Counted from the stretch's first letter, positions 1 to 11,084 are shown. The stretch: 64,000 nt of DNA from Taudactylus pleione (GCA_031769625.1 JAUIMM010000121.1:12272001-12336000), one strand, 5' to 3'. Notes: generated by a model from the letters alone, not told the origin. Program-made: numbers and translations.

Positions 1-241
1 TGAGTGGAAATTAAGGTTATTGAGGTTAATAATAGCATAGGAGCAGAGAAACCAACAAATTCTGTGATTTTAGCTGTTTTTATGCTTTTTAAAAAAAAAA
101 TACAGATCCAAAACACAAAACCCAGAACCCAAAACACAGAAGGGTGGTTTTGGCAAAACCAATCCAGATCCAAAACACGAAGAAAGATCCAGATCCAAAA
201 CCAAAACACAAAACACGAAAAGTGGCCGGTGCACACCCCTA
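1..241 (+). mobile_element. hAT element, terminal fragment (cut by window edge)
   Basis: The sequence repeats, in reverse complement, the end of the hAT element at 59665-62505: AT-rich DNA with many CCAAAAC/CCAGATC motifs running into the terminus GGCCGGTGCACACCCCTA at 241. The same stretch near 59820-59900 contains the matching 'taacctcaataaccttaa' segment. Only the transposase-3' end is inside the window, so the partner end and target duplication cannot be checked. The open frames here are non-coding. Confidence 0.75.
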
Positions 242-256
242 ATATATATATATATA

Positions 257-1973
257 CACTGGTGGCCAAAATTGCGGACACATTTTGAAATGTGAATGTT
301 TTTCAACTTTGAATGCTTATAAAAACTGTTTCACTTCACACAGTGCAATGATTCATATATCAAATGAAATAAAATTTAATGCTGAATTCAACACAATAAA
401 CAGAGGTCAAATATTTGCATTACAAGGGAAGTTATGCTACTTTAAGTCAGACAAAGAAGCACAGATGCGTGAGATTCAAGAAGCGGATTGTAGTGACAGC
501 TACTACCGTACCAGCCAATCGGAATCGTCGTTCTGAGGACCAATCAGCTTTCGTTTATGAGCAGGTGCAAGGTCATGTTCAGAGGTGGGAAAGGTCAGTT
601 TGGCTGTTTCATTTTGCAGAATAAAGTTGGTTACTGAAGTACAATTACGGTTGGATGTTTGTGTGTAGTGTTTAGTGCTATTGACGGTGTAAAACATAAA
701 TACAACAATGTCGTCCAGGCAAAGTGGTGACTGGTCACCCAGAAAGGATCCAGGATTGTGGTGTTACGTGAAAATGGTCATTCGTATGCAGCAATTGCGA
801 GAGAAGTTGGTGGGAATGTGACAACATCAGGAGTACGAAAGTTTTGTTTACACTATCAGGAAACACAATCTATACAAAACAAAGAAGGAAAAGGCCGGAA
901 AAAGTGCACAACAGCTGTTGAAGATAGGAGAATAAAACTAATTTGCGTCAGGGACATCAGGACATCAGTGATGATGGATGCATCTGCGGCCATTAGCAGT
1001 GAACTGTGTGCAACTGGTGTTTTTGTCAGTGCAAGAACGGTACAGAGAAGACTAACGGAGGTTGGCCTAAAAGGTAGGATTCCCCGAAAAAAGCCAATGC
1101 TGAATAAAAAGCAGCGGCAGTAACGAATACAGTGAGCAAAAGAACACAGTGCTTGGACAGAAGGTCGGTAGAAACAAGTGATATGGAGTGACGAAATTAA
1201 GATATCGATATTAGGCAGTGATGGGGGAAAATATGTGAAACGTCGCATCGGGGAAGAGGTACATCCAGATTGCATTCAAGCGACAACAAAGAATCCTACA
1301 AGTGTTATGATCTGGGCATGTATGACAGCAGATGCTGTAGGCCGCCTTTAAGTCATAGGTGGCACACTGAACAACAACCAAAACTTCTACCTTCTATTAG
1401 GGATCTTTGTCCAGATAATGTCCCATTTTTTTCCAGCAGGATTTTGCTCCCTGCCACACTGCATGGATATGCCAACAGTGGTTCACGGAGAATGACATAC
1501 AGGTGCTGGGATGGCCAGGAAACAGCCCAGACCTGAACCCCATAGAACATTTGTGGTTCCGTTTGAAAAAACTGGTACATCTGAGGCATCCATCCAATAA
1601 AAGACAATTAATTGAGGCTATAATTGTCTCATGGCACCACATAATAAAGAAGGAAGAGCTCCAAACATTGATTGGCTCAATGCCACGTCACTGTGCTGCT
1701 GTCTTGAAAAATAAAGTATACCCAACGAAATACTGATAGGACAGTAACATCATAAGTACATAGGGATTTTCACCATAAGTGTTGTTTTCACTGCATAACT
1801 TCCCTTGTATTGCAAATATTTGACCTCTGTTTATTGTGTTGAATTCAGCATTACATTTCTTATCATTTGATATATGAATCATTGCACTGCATGAAGTGTA
1901 ACAGTTTTTATAAGCATTTGAAGTTGAAAAACATTAAAATTTCAAAAAGTGTCCGCAATTTTGGCCACCACTG
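257..1973 (+). mobile_element. Tc1/mariner transposon, full length, decayed
   Basis: Terminal inverted repeats of about 181 bp occupy 257-437 and 1793-1973. The outer ends read CACTGGTGGCCAAAATTGCG and, on the other strand, CAGTGGTGGCCAAAATTGCG. The element sits in a TA/TG dinucleotide tract, as expected for a family that inserts at TA, so the exact target duplication is ambiguous. The 1.7-kb length and a single internal transposase are normal for Tc1. Scattered mismatches between the repeats and stops in the gene show an old copy. Confidence 0.93.
749..1739 (+). pseudogene. Tc1-type transposase pseudogene
   Basis: The gene once encoded a DDE transposase that cuts and pastes the surrounding element at TA sites. 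From about 749 the frame reads RIVVLRENGHSYAAIAREVG, the paired-like helix-turn-helix typical of Tc1 N-termini, and stays open to a stop at 1121-1123. Similarity continues past the stop through WSDEIK (about 1187-1204, likely first catalytic Asp) and MIWACM (about 1306). After at least one more frame change it resumes at 1503-1736 with GWPGNSPDLNPIEHLWFRLK, which holds the last Asp-34-Glu pair. At least one nonsense codon and two frame changes make it inactive. The family assignment is secure; the original start codon is not. Confidence 0.9.
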
Positions 1974-2689
1974 TGTGTATATATATATATATATGTATAT
2001 ATGGTGAAGTGAAACTATATCCCCAATGTACAGCATGCTTTTGCTTCTGGACCAACACCTGAATGCATTAGAGCTTTTGTTTATTTTTTGCCCTGAAACA
2101 ATGCTTATTTGGCAGTAAGTGGACAACAGGATTTTATTATTTTGACAATTGACAATAAGTGGGGCATAAATATCTGCATTTCCATACTGCTCATGTGTCT
2201 GATGCAGGAGGTGGCAGTCATAAGCTTAGTACAGTGTAGCACACCCACTGGAGATGCCTCCTAATTAGACCTGGAGGCATCTCCAGAAACACTTCTTAGG
2301 AAATGTTATTTTGCTGGTACCAGATGCCTGGAGTAAAGAGACATGCTAAAGATGATAACAAAAGCAGAACTGTCTATCCATTTATGTTTGGCTGTTTGAA
2401 GTACTCTCAGCTGCAATGGGCAATACTCATTCATTTACATACAGTACCTGCAATATTCTATCAGTTTGTGGCCATCTGTATGATTTCTTATATTCCAGGT
2501 CCATTTGAACTACTTCATGACATCATTATAAGGCAGTTAATGAGTCACATTTAAAATGTTGTCAAATCACTATTCTGTATGAATAAGGTCATGCAACATT
2601 TGCATTCATAACTAAAACTGGCAAGCCGCATGTTTAGACTGTATTTGTTTTTAAGTACACATATACAACTAATGTAGAAATTCTATGTG
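1974..2689. other. No gene; TA/TG microsatellite and a short hairpin
   Basis: A (TA)n tract at about 1976-2002 follows the Tc1 element. At 2249-2287 there is a hairpin with arms TGGAGATGCCTCC and GGAGGCATCTCCA. I recognise nothing else; the open frame at 2303-2554 shows no family motif. Confidence 0.5.
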
Positions 2690-3000
2690 TGACAGTGGGT
2701 TAAGTTCATCCCAGACCCCCGGAGGCAAGTTATAATTTGGTGCCAGCCCTAAAAAGATAGATGGAAGCGGCATCTGATGGTCTGACACGGAGCCCTCCAC
2801 TAGTATATGGTTATGGTAGCTTCTCAGGTGCCGGGAAGAGGTGCCATGTATTGGACGGCCGTGATGGTAGACTCCGGGTACAAATTTACAGCCCTAAGTG
2901 GGGTGAATATATTGTGGGCAATGAAGGAGGTGCCCCTTCAGTGCTGGCGCATGGCGCCTCCATTGCCTCCCATAGTTCTGCCCCTGATGTGTGATTCAAA
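2690..3000 (+). repeat. Dispersed repeat A, copy 1
   Basis: The segment is alignable in reverse complement with 9485-9815. Shared landmarks are 'ggaggcaagttataatttgg', 'gcatctgatggt', 'ggtgccatgtattgg' and 'ggggtgaatat'. It has no recognisable transposase or tail. It could be a SINE or a non-autonomous DNA element. The overlapping frames at 2761-3121 are artefacts of the repeat. Confidence 0.75.
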
Positions 3001-3248
3001 ATTCACACGTGGGACTGCAATTTTGCAGCCAATTTTTTATGCAAACGTTCAGGACGCAAAATGTGTCAACATCTGCTTGAGACCATATTGTTATTTGCAT
3101 TATTATTGTTTATGTGAATAGCACCACCACATTACATAGTCCTATCCATAGAACATTGAATCATGCACATCAGTCCTTGAACCATTTGAGCTTACAGTCT
3201 AAATTCCCTAACACACACACGGATATTATTATTATTATTTTAGACTCT

Positions 3249-3731
3249 GGGGCCCATTTATCATTTAATATTTGCTGTGTATTCCCTGAAAACGCGTTTT
3301 CAGGGGATACCAGCAATCATTAAGTAACCCCCAGATTTATTAAGAAGGGAACGCAGCAGATATCGCCGATACCTGCTGCTGTCCCTCCATTTCCACCATC
3401 ACCGTAATCCTCGTAGATTTCCATGGGGGATGCGATGCTGTCAGATTTACTAAGTTCCGGAATGTGAAGCATAACTAGCTGGGAGAAGGTTCCATAGGAA
3501 CCCTCCTCCCTCGTCAATGGCCACACACACAAGTGTGGTCTGTAGATCATGCATGCGCAGGAACCCTCCCTGGAACAGGAGTGAAGAGACCGCTAACAGT
3601 CTCAGAGCCCCTGTCCTTGCCGGTGCTTTTTAGAACATTCTGGAGCTATGATCGCATCCTGCAATGTAATCAAGGGCGCTAATATCGCGCCCATAGCACA
3701 TTGCAAATGTGATCATTAATAAATGCGCCCC
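3249..3731 (+). mobile_element. Harbinger-like foldback MITE (GGGGCCCATTTAT family)
   Basis: Ends GGGGCCCATTTATC and GATCATTAATAAATGCGCCCC are inverted and flanked by TCT on both sides (3246-3248, 3732-3734). A 3-bp target duplication and G/C-rich ends fit the PIF/Harbinger group, but no transposase is present. Related copies are at 43649, 44191, 54873 and fragments at 54560 and 55440. Confidence 0.8.
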
Positions 3732-3734
3732 TCT

Positions 3735-4226
3735 GTAAGAAAACCCAGGATTAAAATACAAACTCCACACAGATAGGCCAGGGCCCTGTTAGGAGTCCGG
3801 AGCTGTGGATAAGCAATGCTAACCACTGTGCCTGATAAAATTATGATGGCATTTGTGCCACCATAGTACATCACTGCCTACCTTATATCTAGGTAAGTTC
3901 CCCTGCAGGAAACTTATCTCCTATTTCAGGAGTCCTGGGGTCTCCCCCTAATTCAGAAGTCTCCAGGAGATTGGACATTCCAGGGGAGTAGGCAACTATG
4001 CCCTAGAGGCTCAAATACCAAAACTACATTGTACAAGTTACAGAAGCTGTTGAGGGACAAAGAACTTATCAGCAAAACATGATAATGAGCTGCATGTGAA
4101 TATGTCGCAGCTCTTTCCTGTGACGAAAAGATAAGACTTTGTAAATTCTATTATTCCGATTTGTGTGCTACTTTTAGTATAACACTTCCCACATTCTGAG
4201 TTTGAGAAGTCTTCCAGCATGACAAT
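3735..4226. other. No gene; short repeat debris
   Basis: The stretch around 3890-4010 ('ggagattggacattccaggg', 'gtaggcaactatg') looks like a fragment of the widespread element also seen near 4900-4980 and 19500. Nothing else is recognised. Confidence 0.4.
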
Positions 4227-4711
4227 GGGCCTTATTCAGCAAGGATCGCAGTTGCTAATACGCACACAATCGGCCGATTGTTGCGTTCTACACATGCATA
4301 TGCATCGCAGTACGCGTGCACGAACTAGCTATTGCGATCGGGACTGCGATCGCAGAGGCTAGGCAGACCCCTCGCAGGGTGATTGACAAGAAGCACCATT
4401 TGTGGGTGGTGATAGGGTGGTCGGCTGAATGCAGGCATGCCAGTGCATTCACACGCCATTGCAGGGGCGTGCATAAATTATCCACTGCGATCCCATACGC
4501 AGTGTGAGCCTCATAGCGTGCGTGGGTGTTAGCAATTTCTGAGTAAGGTCAGGGCTGGTGCGAGGGTGTGTGAGGCTGTGATAGTACTTGATTGTACCGA
4601 TGGTTTCGCTATTCTGCTAAACATTACGGATGTGTGTAAAGTACAGTGTTGTGCTGAGTTTGCATTGCGATCACAGTAGATTAGCTTACTATCGCAGTTG
4701 AACTGCGTATG
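4227..4711 (+). mobile_element. MITE of the GGGCCTGATTCAG family, copy with bacterial-looking GATCGC content
   Basis: It starts GGGCCTTATTCAGCAAGGAT and shares a long stretch with 38692-39200: 'gctaatacgcac', 'cgattgttgcg', 'gcgtgcataaattatccact', 'agcaatttctgagtaagg' and 'gttgaactgcgt'. In reverse complement it also matches parts of 31165-32085. The right end is lost or replaced at about 4711. GCGATCGC-rich composition comes from the repeat, not from transfer. Confidence 0.75.
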
Positions 4712-4985
4712 TACGCAGGAGGGGGCTGCAAGGTCGGTGCAGCACAGGGTGTGGCGGCGTCTTAACTGGGCGTTATGGGGGCGTGCCATCGTGGCCCGCC
4801 CCCACTTTACAATGCTGATATTACCGGCATTGCAAAGCAGCGGACGGGGCTACAATGCCGCCCCCCCCAGGACCACCCACTTTTGCATGTGGGCGCAGGG
4901 GAGATTTGCCTACTCTTTTGGGAGACCCGGGAGATTAGGCAAGTATGTCCCGTATGCATCTCCGATCTGAGAGCTTAGTCAGCCT
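4712..4985 (+). repeat. Dispersed repeat X fragment (palindromic core)
   Basis: A core reading close to AATGCCGATATTACCGGCATT at about 4810-4835, followed by GGGGCTACAATG, is shared with 56530-56660. The stretch from 4895 ('gggagattaggcaagtatgtcc') also resembles 19505-19570, where the theme is 'acttgcctaccctcccg'. Class is unknown; a non-autonomous element is likely. Confidence 0.55.
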
Positions 4986-5797
4986 GGCTGCGGCTCAGGG
5001 GGCACTGCGACCATGATCACAGGACCGGTTCTACACATGTGCAGAATGGGTTCTGTGAATCCGCAGGCGCCCCATCATCGGCTATGTGCGTAAACCAATA
5101 GTTTATGTACATATTTAAGATAGGCCAGTCACAGTAACGAGTGAGACTCACGGCATGGAGTAGGTGTAAGTTTTGATGGTGCTTCTGATGGTAGCACCTA
5201 AAGCATCACCAAGCTGGATTGTTGTGTCTAAAGATGAACATTGTGGGCATACAGACGCACTCTTGTACACCAGTGGAAGAGCTGATACTTGCATTCAGAC
5301 ACACCTACGGAAACAACACTAAAGCGGTCACAGCAGTTTGTGACTCTGAATCAGTTCTTATACTGTATATCTTTTTTTTTTTTCTCTGACAACTACGCCG
5401 AAGGAAGATTATCTATATCATTTATTGTAGTGTCCACGTAAATCTCCTAAATGATGTTTAAAAGTGGTTGATTTACTGTAGGCTGAGCTGCAAGCAATGC
5501 CCATGTTCACTTAGCTGAGCGAGTATTTGCAACTGCTCATGTGCAAAAATTTCTGAACACCCCTAAAGAACTTGCGTTACACAGAGTGTGCGCACAAAGG
5601 TGCTGTTGTGATCGGGTCAAACGGTAACAGAATTGTGGCGGCAAAGTGATGGGCGTTCCTGGGCGGTGACTAGTAGTGCAAGATAAAATGGTCTGTTCAG
5701 TGGGCATGTTATGTCATATTATGTCAATGGGCATGTTATGTCATGTTATATCAGTGGCATGTTATGCCATGTTATGTCAGTGGGCATGTTATGCATG
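4986..5797 (+). repeat. Diverged MITE fragment and 27-32 bp minisatellite
   Basis: About 5150-5400 is a diverged copy of the internal part of the 38085-38645 MITE ('aagttttgatgg', 'gcattcagacacac', 'cagtttgtgactctgaatcag'). At 5696-5795 three to four imperfect tandem copies of 'gtgggcatgttatgtcatgttat' occur. No gene is seen. Confidence 0.5.
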
Positions 5798-5895
5798 ACG
5801 AGTAAGTCTATGGTCACTCAGAATGGCCGTCGTAACTGAGACGCTGGAACCCTGTTTCCTGCATAGGGGGTCACAAACACAGGATGTGACATGTC

Positions 5896-7514
5896 CAGGG
5901 ACTGGCTGGCAACTTTTAGCCTGGGGGGCAAATGCATGCAGGCGGCCCTGGCAGAGGAGTAGCATGTAGCCAGGATGCCCGAAGAATGTGCGTGCTACGG
6001 CGCCCCCCCCCCCCCTCAAGTGTTCCAGGGAGGAGCTGGGTCCATATGGGATTAAACTAAGGTAAAAATAAAGATTAGGGACAGCCCCCTGTCGTAGTGC
6101 CCATATGCAGTGCCCCCGTGTGCCACAGGAGAGAACACCCTTATGGAGGCCTCCAGTAGAGCCCCCAACAGTGATCCCCCCTATGTGGTGCCCCTTGTGC
6201 CCCCAGTAGTAAGCCCCTTATATAGTGCCCCCAGTAGTGGTCCCCCCTGTGCAGTGCTCCTTGTGCTCCTAGTAGTAAGCCCCTTATATAGTGCCCCTAA
6301 TAGTGGTACCCCCTATGCAGTGCCCCTTATATAGTGCCCCCAGTAGCAGTCCACCCCCATGCAGTGCCCCCAATAGTGGTAACCCTTATGCAATGCCCCT
6401 TAAATAGTGGCCCCAGTTGTAGTCTCCCCCCTATGCAGTACCCCCAGTATTGCCCTTTATATAGAGCCCCCAGCAGTGGTCCCTCAATGCAGTGCCACCA
6501 GTGTTAGTCCCCTCCCCCTATGTAGTGCCCCTAGTAGTAGTCCCCTCCCCACTATGCAGTGCCCCTTGTAGTAGTCCCCTCCCCTTGTAGTGCCCCTAGT
6601 AGTAGTCCCCCCTTGTAGTGCCGCCAGTAGTAGTCCCCCCCTTGTAGTGCCCCCAGTAGTAGTAGTCCCCCCCTTGTAGTGCCCCCAGTAGTAGTCCCCC
6701 CCTTGTAGTAGTACCCTTGTAGTGTCCCCAGTAGTAGTAGTCCCCCCCAGTAGTAGTACCCTTGTAGTGTCCCCAGTAGTAGTCCCCAGTAGTAGTAGTA
6801 GTCCCCCACCCCCCTTGTAGTGCCCAGTAGTAGTAGTAGTCCTCCACCCCCCTTGTAGTGCCCCAGTAGTAATAGTCCCCAGTAGTAGTAGTCCCCAGTA
6901 GTAGTAGTCCCCTCCCCCTTGTAGTGCCCCCAGTAGCAGTAGTCCCCACTTGTAGTAGTAGTAGTGCCCCCAGTAGTAGTAGTCCCCCCTTGTAGTGCCC
7001 CCAGTAGTAGTAGTCCCCCACCCCCCTTGTAGTGCCCCCAGTAGTAGTAGTCCCCCCCTTTGTAGTGCCCCTGTAGTGCCAGACCCCCCCCCAGTAGACA
7101 CGTAATATAAAAAACAAAATAAAAAAAAACACTTACCTGAATCCCCGCCCCCGCCGCCATATGCTCCTCCATCTGTCCCCTCGGGCCGGGCCGCTCTGCA
7201 TTATGGGAGAGACGTCATGACGCCTCTCCCATTACCCACTGCGGGAGCCGGAAGATGGAGCGGCTCCCGCAATGGGCGCAGCAGCTAATGAGAGTCTGAC
7301 AGACTCTCATTGGCTGCTGATCAAAACAAACACACAGCTGCCGGTGCTGGCGGCTGTGTGTTTGTCACTTGTGTAGCGCTGACCGAACTCTGTCCGGTCA
7401 GCGCTACACACGCGGTGCAGTCTGTGTCACAGTGACACAGACTGCCCGCGGCCCGCATGACGCTGCGGCCCGGGGGGCACATGGCACCCTGCCCCCCAGC
7501 CCAGCCTGCCACTG
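5896..7514 (-). mobile_element. Non-autonomous hAT element with 8-bp target duplication
   Basis: The ends are CAGGGACTGGCTGGCAAC and, on the other strand, CAGTGGCAGGCTGGGCTGG. The flanks gacatgtc (5888-5895) and gacacgtc (7515-7522) match at 7 of 8 positions, as expected for an aged hAT duplication. The empty-site copy at 19187-19505 confirms the junctions. Part of the interior (7170-7340, with 'gagagtctgacagactctca') is shared in reverse complement with the element at 45238-46387. There is no transposase. Confidence 0.85.
6090..7095. repeat. Low-complexity GTAGTGCCCCCAGTAGTAGTCC expansion
   Basis: About 1 kb of imperfect repeats built from GTAGT, GCCCCCAGTA and runs of C lies inside the hAT element. 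The start is more degenerate (TATAGTGCCCC) and the end more regular. Long overlapping minus-strand frames of Gly, Thr, Tyr and Leu are by-products of the periodicity. Confidence 0.9.
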
Positions 7515-7845
7515 GACACGTCCCTGAAACGGTTGCGACACGCCTGCGTTTTTAACCAACACTCCCCGTTGCCTCCACCAAACGCTCCCTGCCTGTCACT
7601 CACACTGCAAATAAATACTTGCAGCGTGCGACTATGGCGATGTACCTTGTCGCATGCACAGTACGATTCAGACGCATGCGCAGTGGAAAATAATCGCTCA
7701 ATTTCTGAAAACATTGGCAACTCTGAATCTAGCTCCTACACAATGTAAGGAGTTTGTAGTGACATTTGCATAAAGTCTCAAACAACTGACCACCAATAGA
7801 TGCTGCTGCGTGCACTTCTACATGTGACTCAGAATAAGCCTCTTA

Positions 7846-8024
7846 GGGGTATATTTACTATACTAAAGTGCGGGTTTTAGAAGTGTCTGTATTGCCTATA
7901 GCAACCAATCAGATTCTACTTATCATTTATCTAGCACCTTCTAGAAAATAATCGCTAGAATCTGATTGGTTGCTATGGCCAATAACTCCACTTCTAAAAA
8001 TCTGCACTTTAGTAAATATACCCC
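7846..8024. mobile_element. Foldback MITE (GGGGTATATTTACTAAAGTG family), copy 1
   Basis: The whole 179 bp folds on itself: 'caaccaatcagattcta' on the left pairs with 'tagaatctgattggttg' on the right. TTA flanks both ends (7843-7845, 8025-8027). Other copies are at 13974, 27550, 34042 and 54048. Confidence 0.92.
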
Positions 8025-8876
8025 TTAGTGTTCTCTTGACCTATTGTTAGTATCTAGACTGGGTCTTTGATTATAACCTAATGTCTCTTGATCTCTGTAA
8101 TGTATATTTTTTTACCACTGCTACTATTGAACGCATCCACTCCAATGGATCCATGACCATCAAAATTACATTCAGTATTTCATACATAGAAGTCCCTTCT
8201 GAATTCTTTCTTTAACAGCTATAGAAACTATTCTCAGTGGGTGTATAAATGGTTATGTTGCAGGTTGTAATTTCATTGAGCATATTTCTGGCAAACAGCC
8301 CGAACCTTTGAAAACATCTGCATAGTGCTTCTGAATTGTCTTCATTGTCAGGTGTGGTTCAACCCCCTCAATGTTCATTATTAATTATACCAGGCTGAGT
8401 TTCCTGCAAGAAGACCTAGCTGAGGCATTTATGTTTCTAACATAAAACTTCAGTTTCTTTCTAAATTTTTGTACTGTATTGTAACTTTATATTTCTGGTA
8501 AACCCTTACATATTAATACATTTTTACTAAGCTGTATGGTGTATTAGTAACTAAACAGTCATTAGATTACTAGTGGGTAGACCCTGGTAAGAACTGGAAT
8601 GGGTGAGTGGTTGTTGGGGAATTGGTGGGAGGGGGCTGCTTAATGGCGTGTAAAAGTTCTGAGACGCTCTAGGTCATATGAGAGGTATGTGTGTCCCTTT
8701 TTGAATAAGCAAGCGACTGATATGTGGGTGGAGAGGTCATTTTGTGGTGGGGATTTCAATGAAAATTTTTTTTCTTATTTTGCGGGTTGGTGAGATGTGC
8801 AGAGGGGGAGAAAGAGAAGGAGAAGATAAAGAGGTGTGTACAGTTTGTGACTAAGTGTATTTTGTTTTACACTATT
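8025..8876. other. No gene recognised
   Basis: AT-rich DNA without clear repeats, long open frames or palindromes. Confidence 0.4.
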
Positions 8877-8945
8877 ACTGAGGTGAAGGGCAGACTAGAT
8901 GGGCCAAGTGGTTCTTATCTGCCATCAAATTCTATGTTTCTATGT
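8877..8945 (+). repeat. LINE 3'-tail-like fragment
   Basis: The string 'gactagatgggccaagtgg' followed by 'ttcttatctgcc' and the terminal 'tctatgtttctatg' repeat resembles the 3' end of amphibian CR1/L2-type LINE copies. Recognition is from memory of the motif; only the tail is present. Confidence 0.45.
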
Positions 8946-9484
8946 AGCTCTATTGTAAATTAGTGTATCATATTGCTCACCATTGTCCTAGGTAAGTGGT
9001 ATCAAAATTTGAGGTTTACATTATGGTTTAAAAGGTTCTTTAAAGTCTTAGAAAATAGAAAGAACCTATATATGCAGGGTCTCCCCCTTGCATTTATGTG
9101 CCAAATCAGTAACATAATTACAGTTACCCAAGATGGAAATCCTTATGTGTCTATGTAAAGGCTGGATTCGCCTTGAGGTTCCTTCTGCCATACAACTCTC
9201 GTCAATAACCTCCTCTATCCACTTTCACCAGCTCGGTTCATTTGTCAGACCATCATTATTTTCTGCATATTCTCCTGTACCACTTATTTTTTTCCCTACC
9301 TACTCCCTTCCTTCCCATCCCTTTAACCCACTCTCCAGTTACTCTGCTACTTCTAAGCTACATTCCTCATTAATTTTTTTGCTCAATCTACTTTACTAAC
9401 CAACAAAGAAAAAAAATGTTGTGTTCTTTCCCTATTTTATCCACCATCCTTGACCTCATTATCTTACCCCATTTATCCCCAACT
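8946..9484. other. No gene; pyrimidine-rich DNA
   Basis: From 9170 to 9400 the plus strand is strongly C+T-rich and could be decayed LINE sequence, but I see no reverse-transcriptase motif. Confidence 0.3.
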
Positions 9485-9815
9485 TGTCTTCCACCCATGG
9501 GCAGACAATGGAGGCGCCTGCTGCCGGGCTGCAGCTCTGAAGGGGCACCTCTACCATTGTCCACAACATATTCACCCCAATTAGGGCTGTAACTATGTAC
9601 CCGGAGTGTACCGTCACAGTCGCCCAATACATGGCACCCCTTCCCGGCACCTGAGAATCCACCATACACTAGTGGAGAGCTCCATTTCACACCATCAGGT
9701 GCCACCTTCGTCTATCTACAGCCTGTCTGCCTGCAAAATGCTACATTACAGTGTCAGCTGCTGTGACGGGGGGGGGCACCAAATTATAACTTGCCTCTGG
9801 GCATCTGGGATGATC
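9485..9815 (-). repeat. Dispersed repeat A, copy 2
   Basis: Reverse complement of the repeat at 2690-3000, with the same landmarks in reverse order ('ccaatacatggcac', 'caaattataacttgcctc'). The copies differ by many substitutions. Confidence 0.75.
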
Positions 9816-9997
9816 TTACGCCACTGCTTCCACCCACACCTTGCTCCTCACCTTCCATCTTATCCTGATTTTCAGTGAGCTCTCTCTTAACTTTGGTCCC
9901 CATTCTGTCCCAACTCTACACCTGCCACCTGTTCTAAGTCCTGCACCGCCTGAGCATTCAAGTACATTTTCTAAACTCATATATATCTTCCCACTTT

Positions 9998-10546
9998 GGC
10001 CCTCATTCAGAGCCGTACGCTCTGAGCAGAGCGCACGCTCTGAATGAGGGCCGGGCTCCATTTTCATGGAGCGTCCTCCTGGACGCTCGTATAGCTGTGG
10101 GTCACCACCCACAGGCTATACGAGCGTGCATTGTGATGGTCGCGATGGTCGAGACCATCGCGACCATCGAATTTGCGAGCCGGAGCCTGCGGTTGAGGTT
10201 TTCAACCGCAAGCTCCGGAGTGATTTTGGCTCTATCAGAGCCAAAATCACTCCCACTGACATCACTAGTGATGTCAGTGGGCCGGCTTTTGACGGGAGGC
10301 GTTCCCGTGGGAACGCCCCCGTCAGGGAGGCACGCCCCTGGCACGCCCACCAAAGGGGGCGTGCTGTCAATCAACATTGACAGCACGCCCCCTTTGATCG
10401 GACACAACGAGCGAAGGACTTTCCTTCGCTCGTCGCGTCTGGCGCATGCGCACGACGGAGCTCCCTCCGTCGTGCGCATGCTCAGTCCATAACATCGACC
10501 CACTTGCGAGCGGACAGCCGCTCGCGAGTGGGTCTGAATCAGGCCC
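9998..10546. mobile_element. Hairpin-chain MITE, copy 1 (549 bp)
   Basis: Flanked by TTT on both sides (9995-9997, 10547-10549), with ends GGCCCTCATTCAGAG and, on the other strand, GGGCCTGATTCAGAC. Nearly all of the length is taken up by consecutive short hairpins: 9998-10052, 10055-10072, 10071-10086, 10085-10125, 10136-10169, 10180-10218, 10219-10251, 10252-10281, 10290-10324, 10351-10396, 10407-10433, 10444-10481 and 10499-10532. Arms run from 6 to 21 bp; several are perfect. No coding potential. The 3-bp duplication suggests Harbinger-type mobilisation (inference). Confidence 0.92.
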
Positions 10547-10798
10547 TTTGTTCCTTCCCTTTCTCTTGTTCTCTCTGGAATGCCAGATTAATCTGCAATA
10601 CATTGGCCTCCATTCATTTCTAACTCCTTTTACCATTTCTCCATTACCAAAACCCAGCTCTGCCCACCTGATGCCCTTGACTCTGTCAAGGTTTCTACTT
10701 TACTTGTAACCCTGTTTTCCTCAATAACTGCCCTGATCAGGCTGTTTCCCTTTCCAATCACATTCACTGTTCTGCTTTTGCCTCTAACCTCACAGTTA

Positions 10799-11080
10799 AG
10801 GGGCTAATTAGTAGTTGGGAGCAAAGTAAAGCAAGTAACTTTGCACCTTGATAAAACCATGGTGCACTGCAGTTGGGTCAAATTTAAAATGTGCAGAAAA
10901 ATTTAGATTTGAAGGCGTCGTGTCCAAGCTCAAATCTAAAATGCAGTGTATAAATAAAACCGGTCAAACATTTGTGGGCTACATGCAAAAGCAGCCAGTA
11001 TTCACCATGCATGCAACAAAATAAATAAATGTATATGCATTGTAACATGGTTTATCCATGTACACAGTTGCTTGCTTTTT
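10799..11080 (+). repeat. Dispersed amphibian-type repeat
   Basis: The stretch with 'aagtaactttgcaccttg', 'aaaccatggtgcactgca' and 'gcattgtaacatggttt' matches a repeat pattern I recall from anuran genomes. No second copy is in this window, so support is moderate. It may interrupt the LINE remnant that resumes at 11085. Confidence 0.4.
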
Positions 11081-11084
11081 TGCA

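Larger units (their letters stand above)
5798..7737 (-). mobile_element. MITE-like repeat, minus-strand copy of 19187-19505, split by a hAT insertion
   Basis: The flank 5798-5895 reads as the reverse complement of about 19410-19505 ('ggccgtcgtaactgagacg'), and 7515-7737 as the reverse complement of 19190-19430 ('tccctgcctgtca', 'agacgcatgcgcagtgg'). The two halves are contiguous in the 19-kb copy, which proves that 5896-7514 is an insertion. Confidence 0.8.

Noticed and set aside
4300..4500. GCGATCGC-rich DNA that could hint at bacterial contamination
   Set aside because: The same sequence recurs at 38692-39200 and 31165-32085 as a dispersed element in the same genome.
6484..7172. Three long overlapping minus-strand frames of about 200 residues (Gly/Thr/Tyr/Leu-rich)
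   Set aside because: They are open only because the GTAGT/CCCC repeats lack stops in those frames; three frames at once cannot all be real.
10066..10503. Frames of 84-133 residues on both strands in the hairpin-chain MITE
   Set aside because: The same peptides occur in every MITE copy and on both strands because of the hairpins; no start context or homology.
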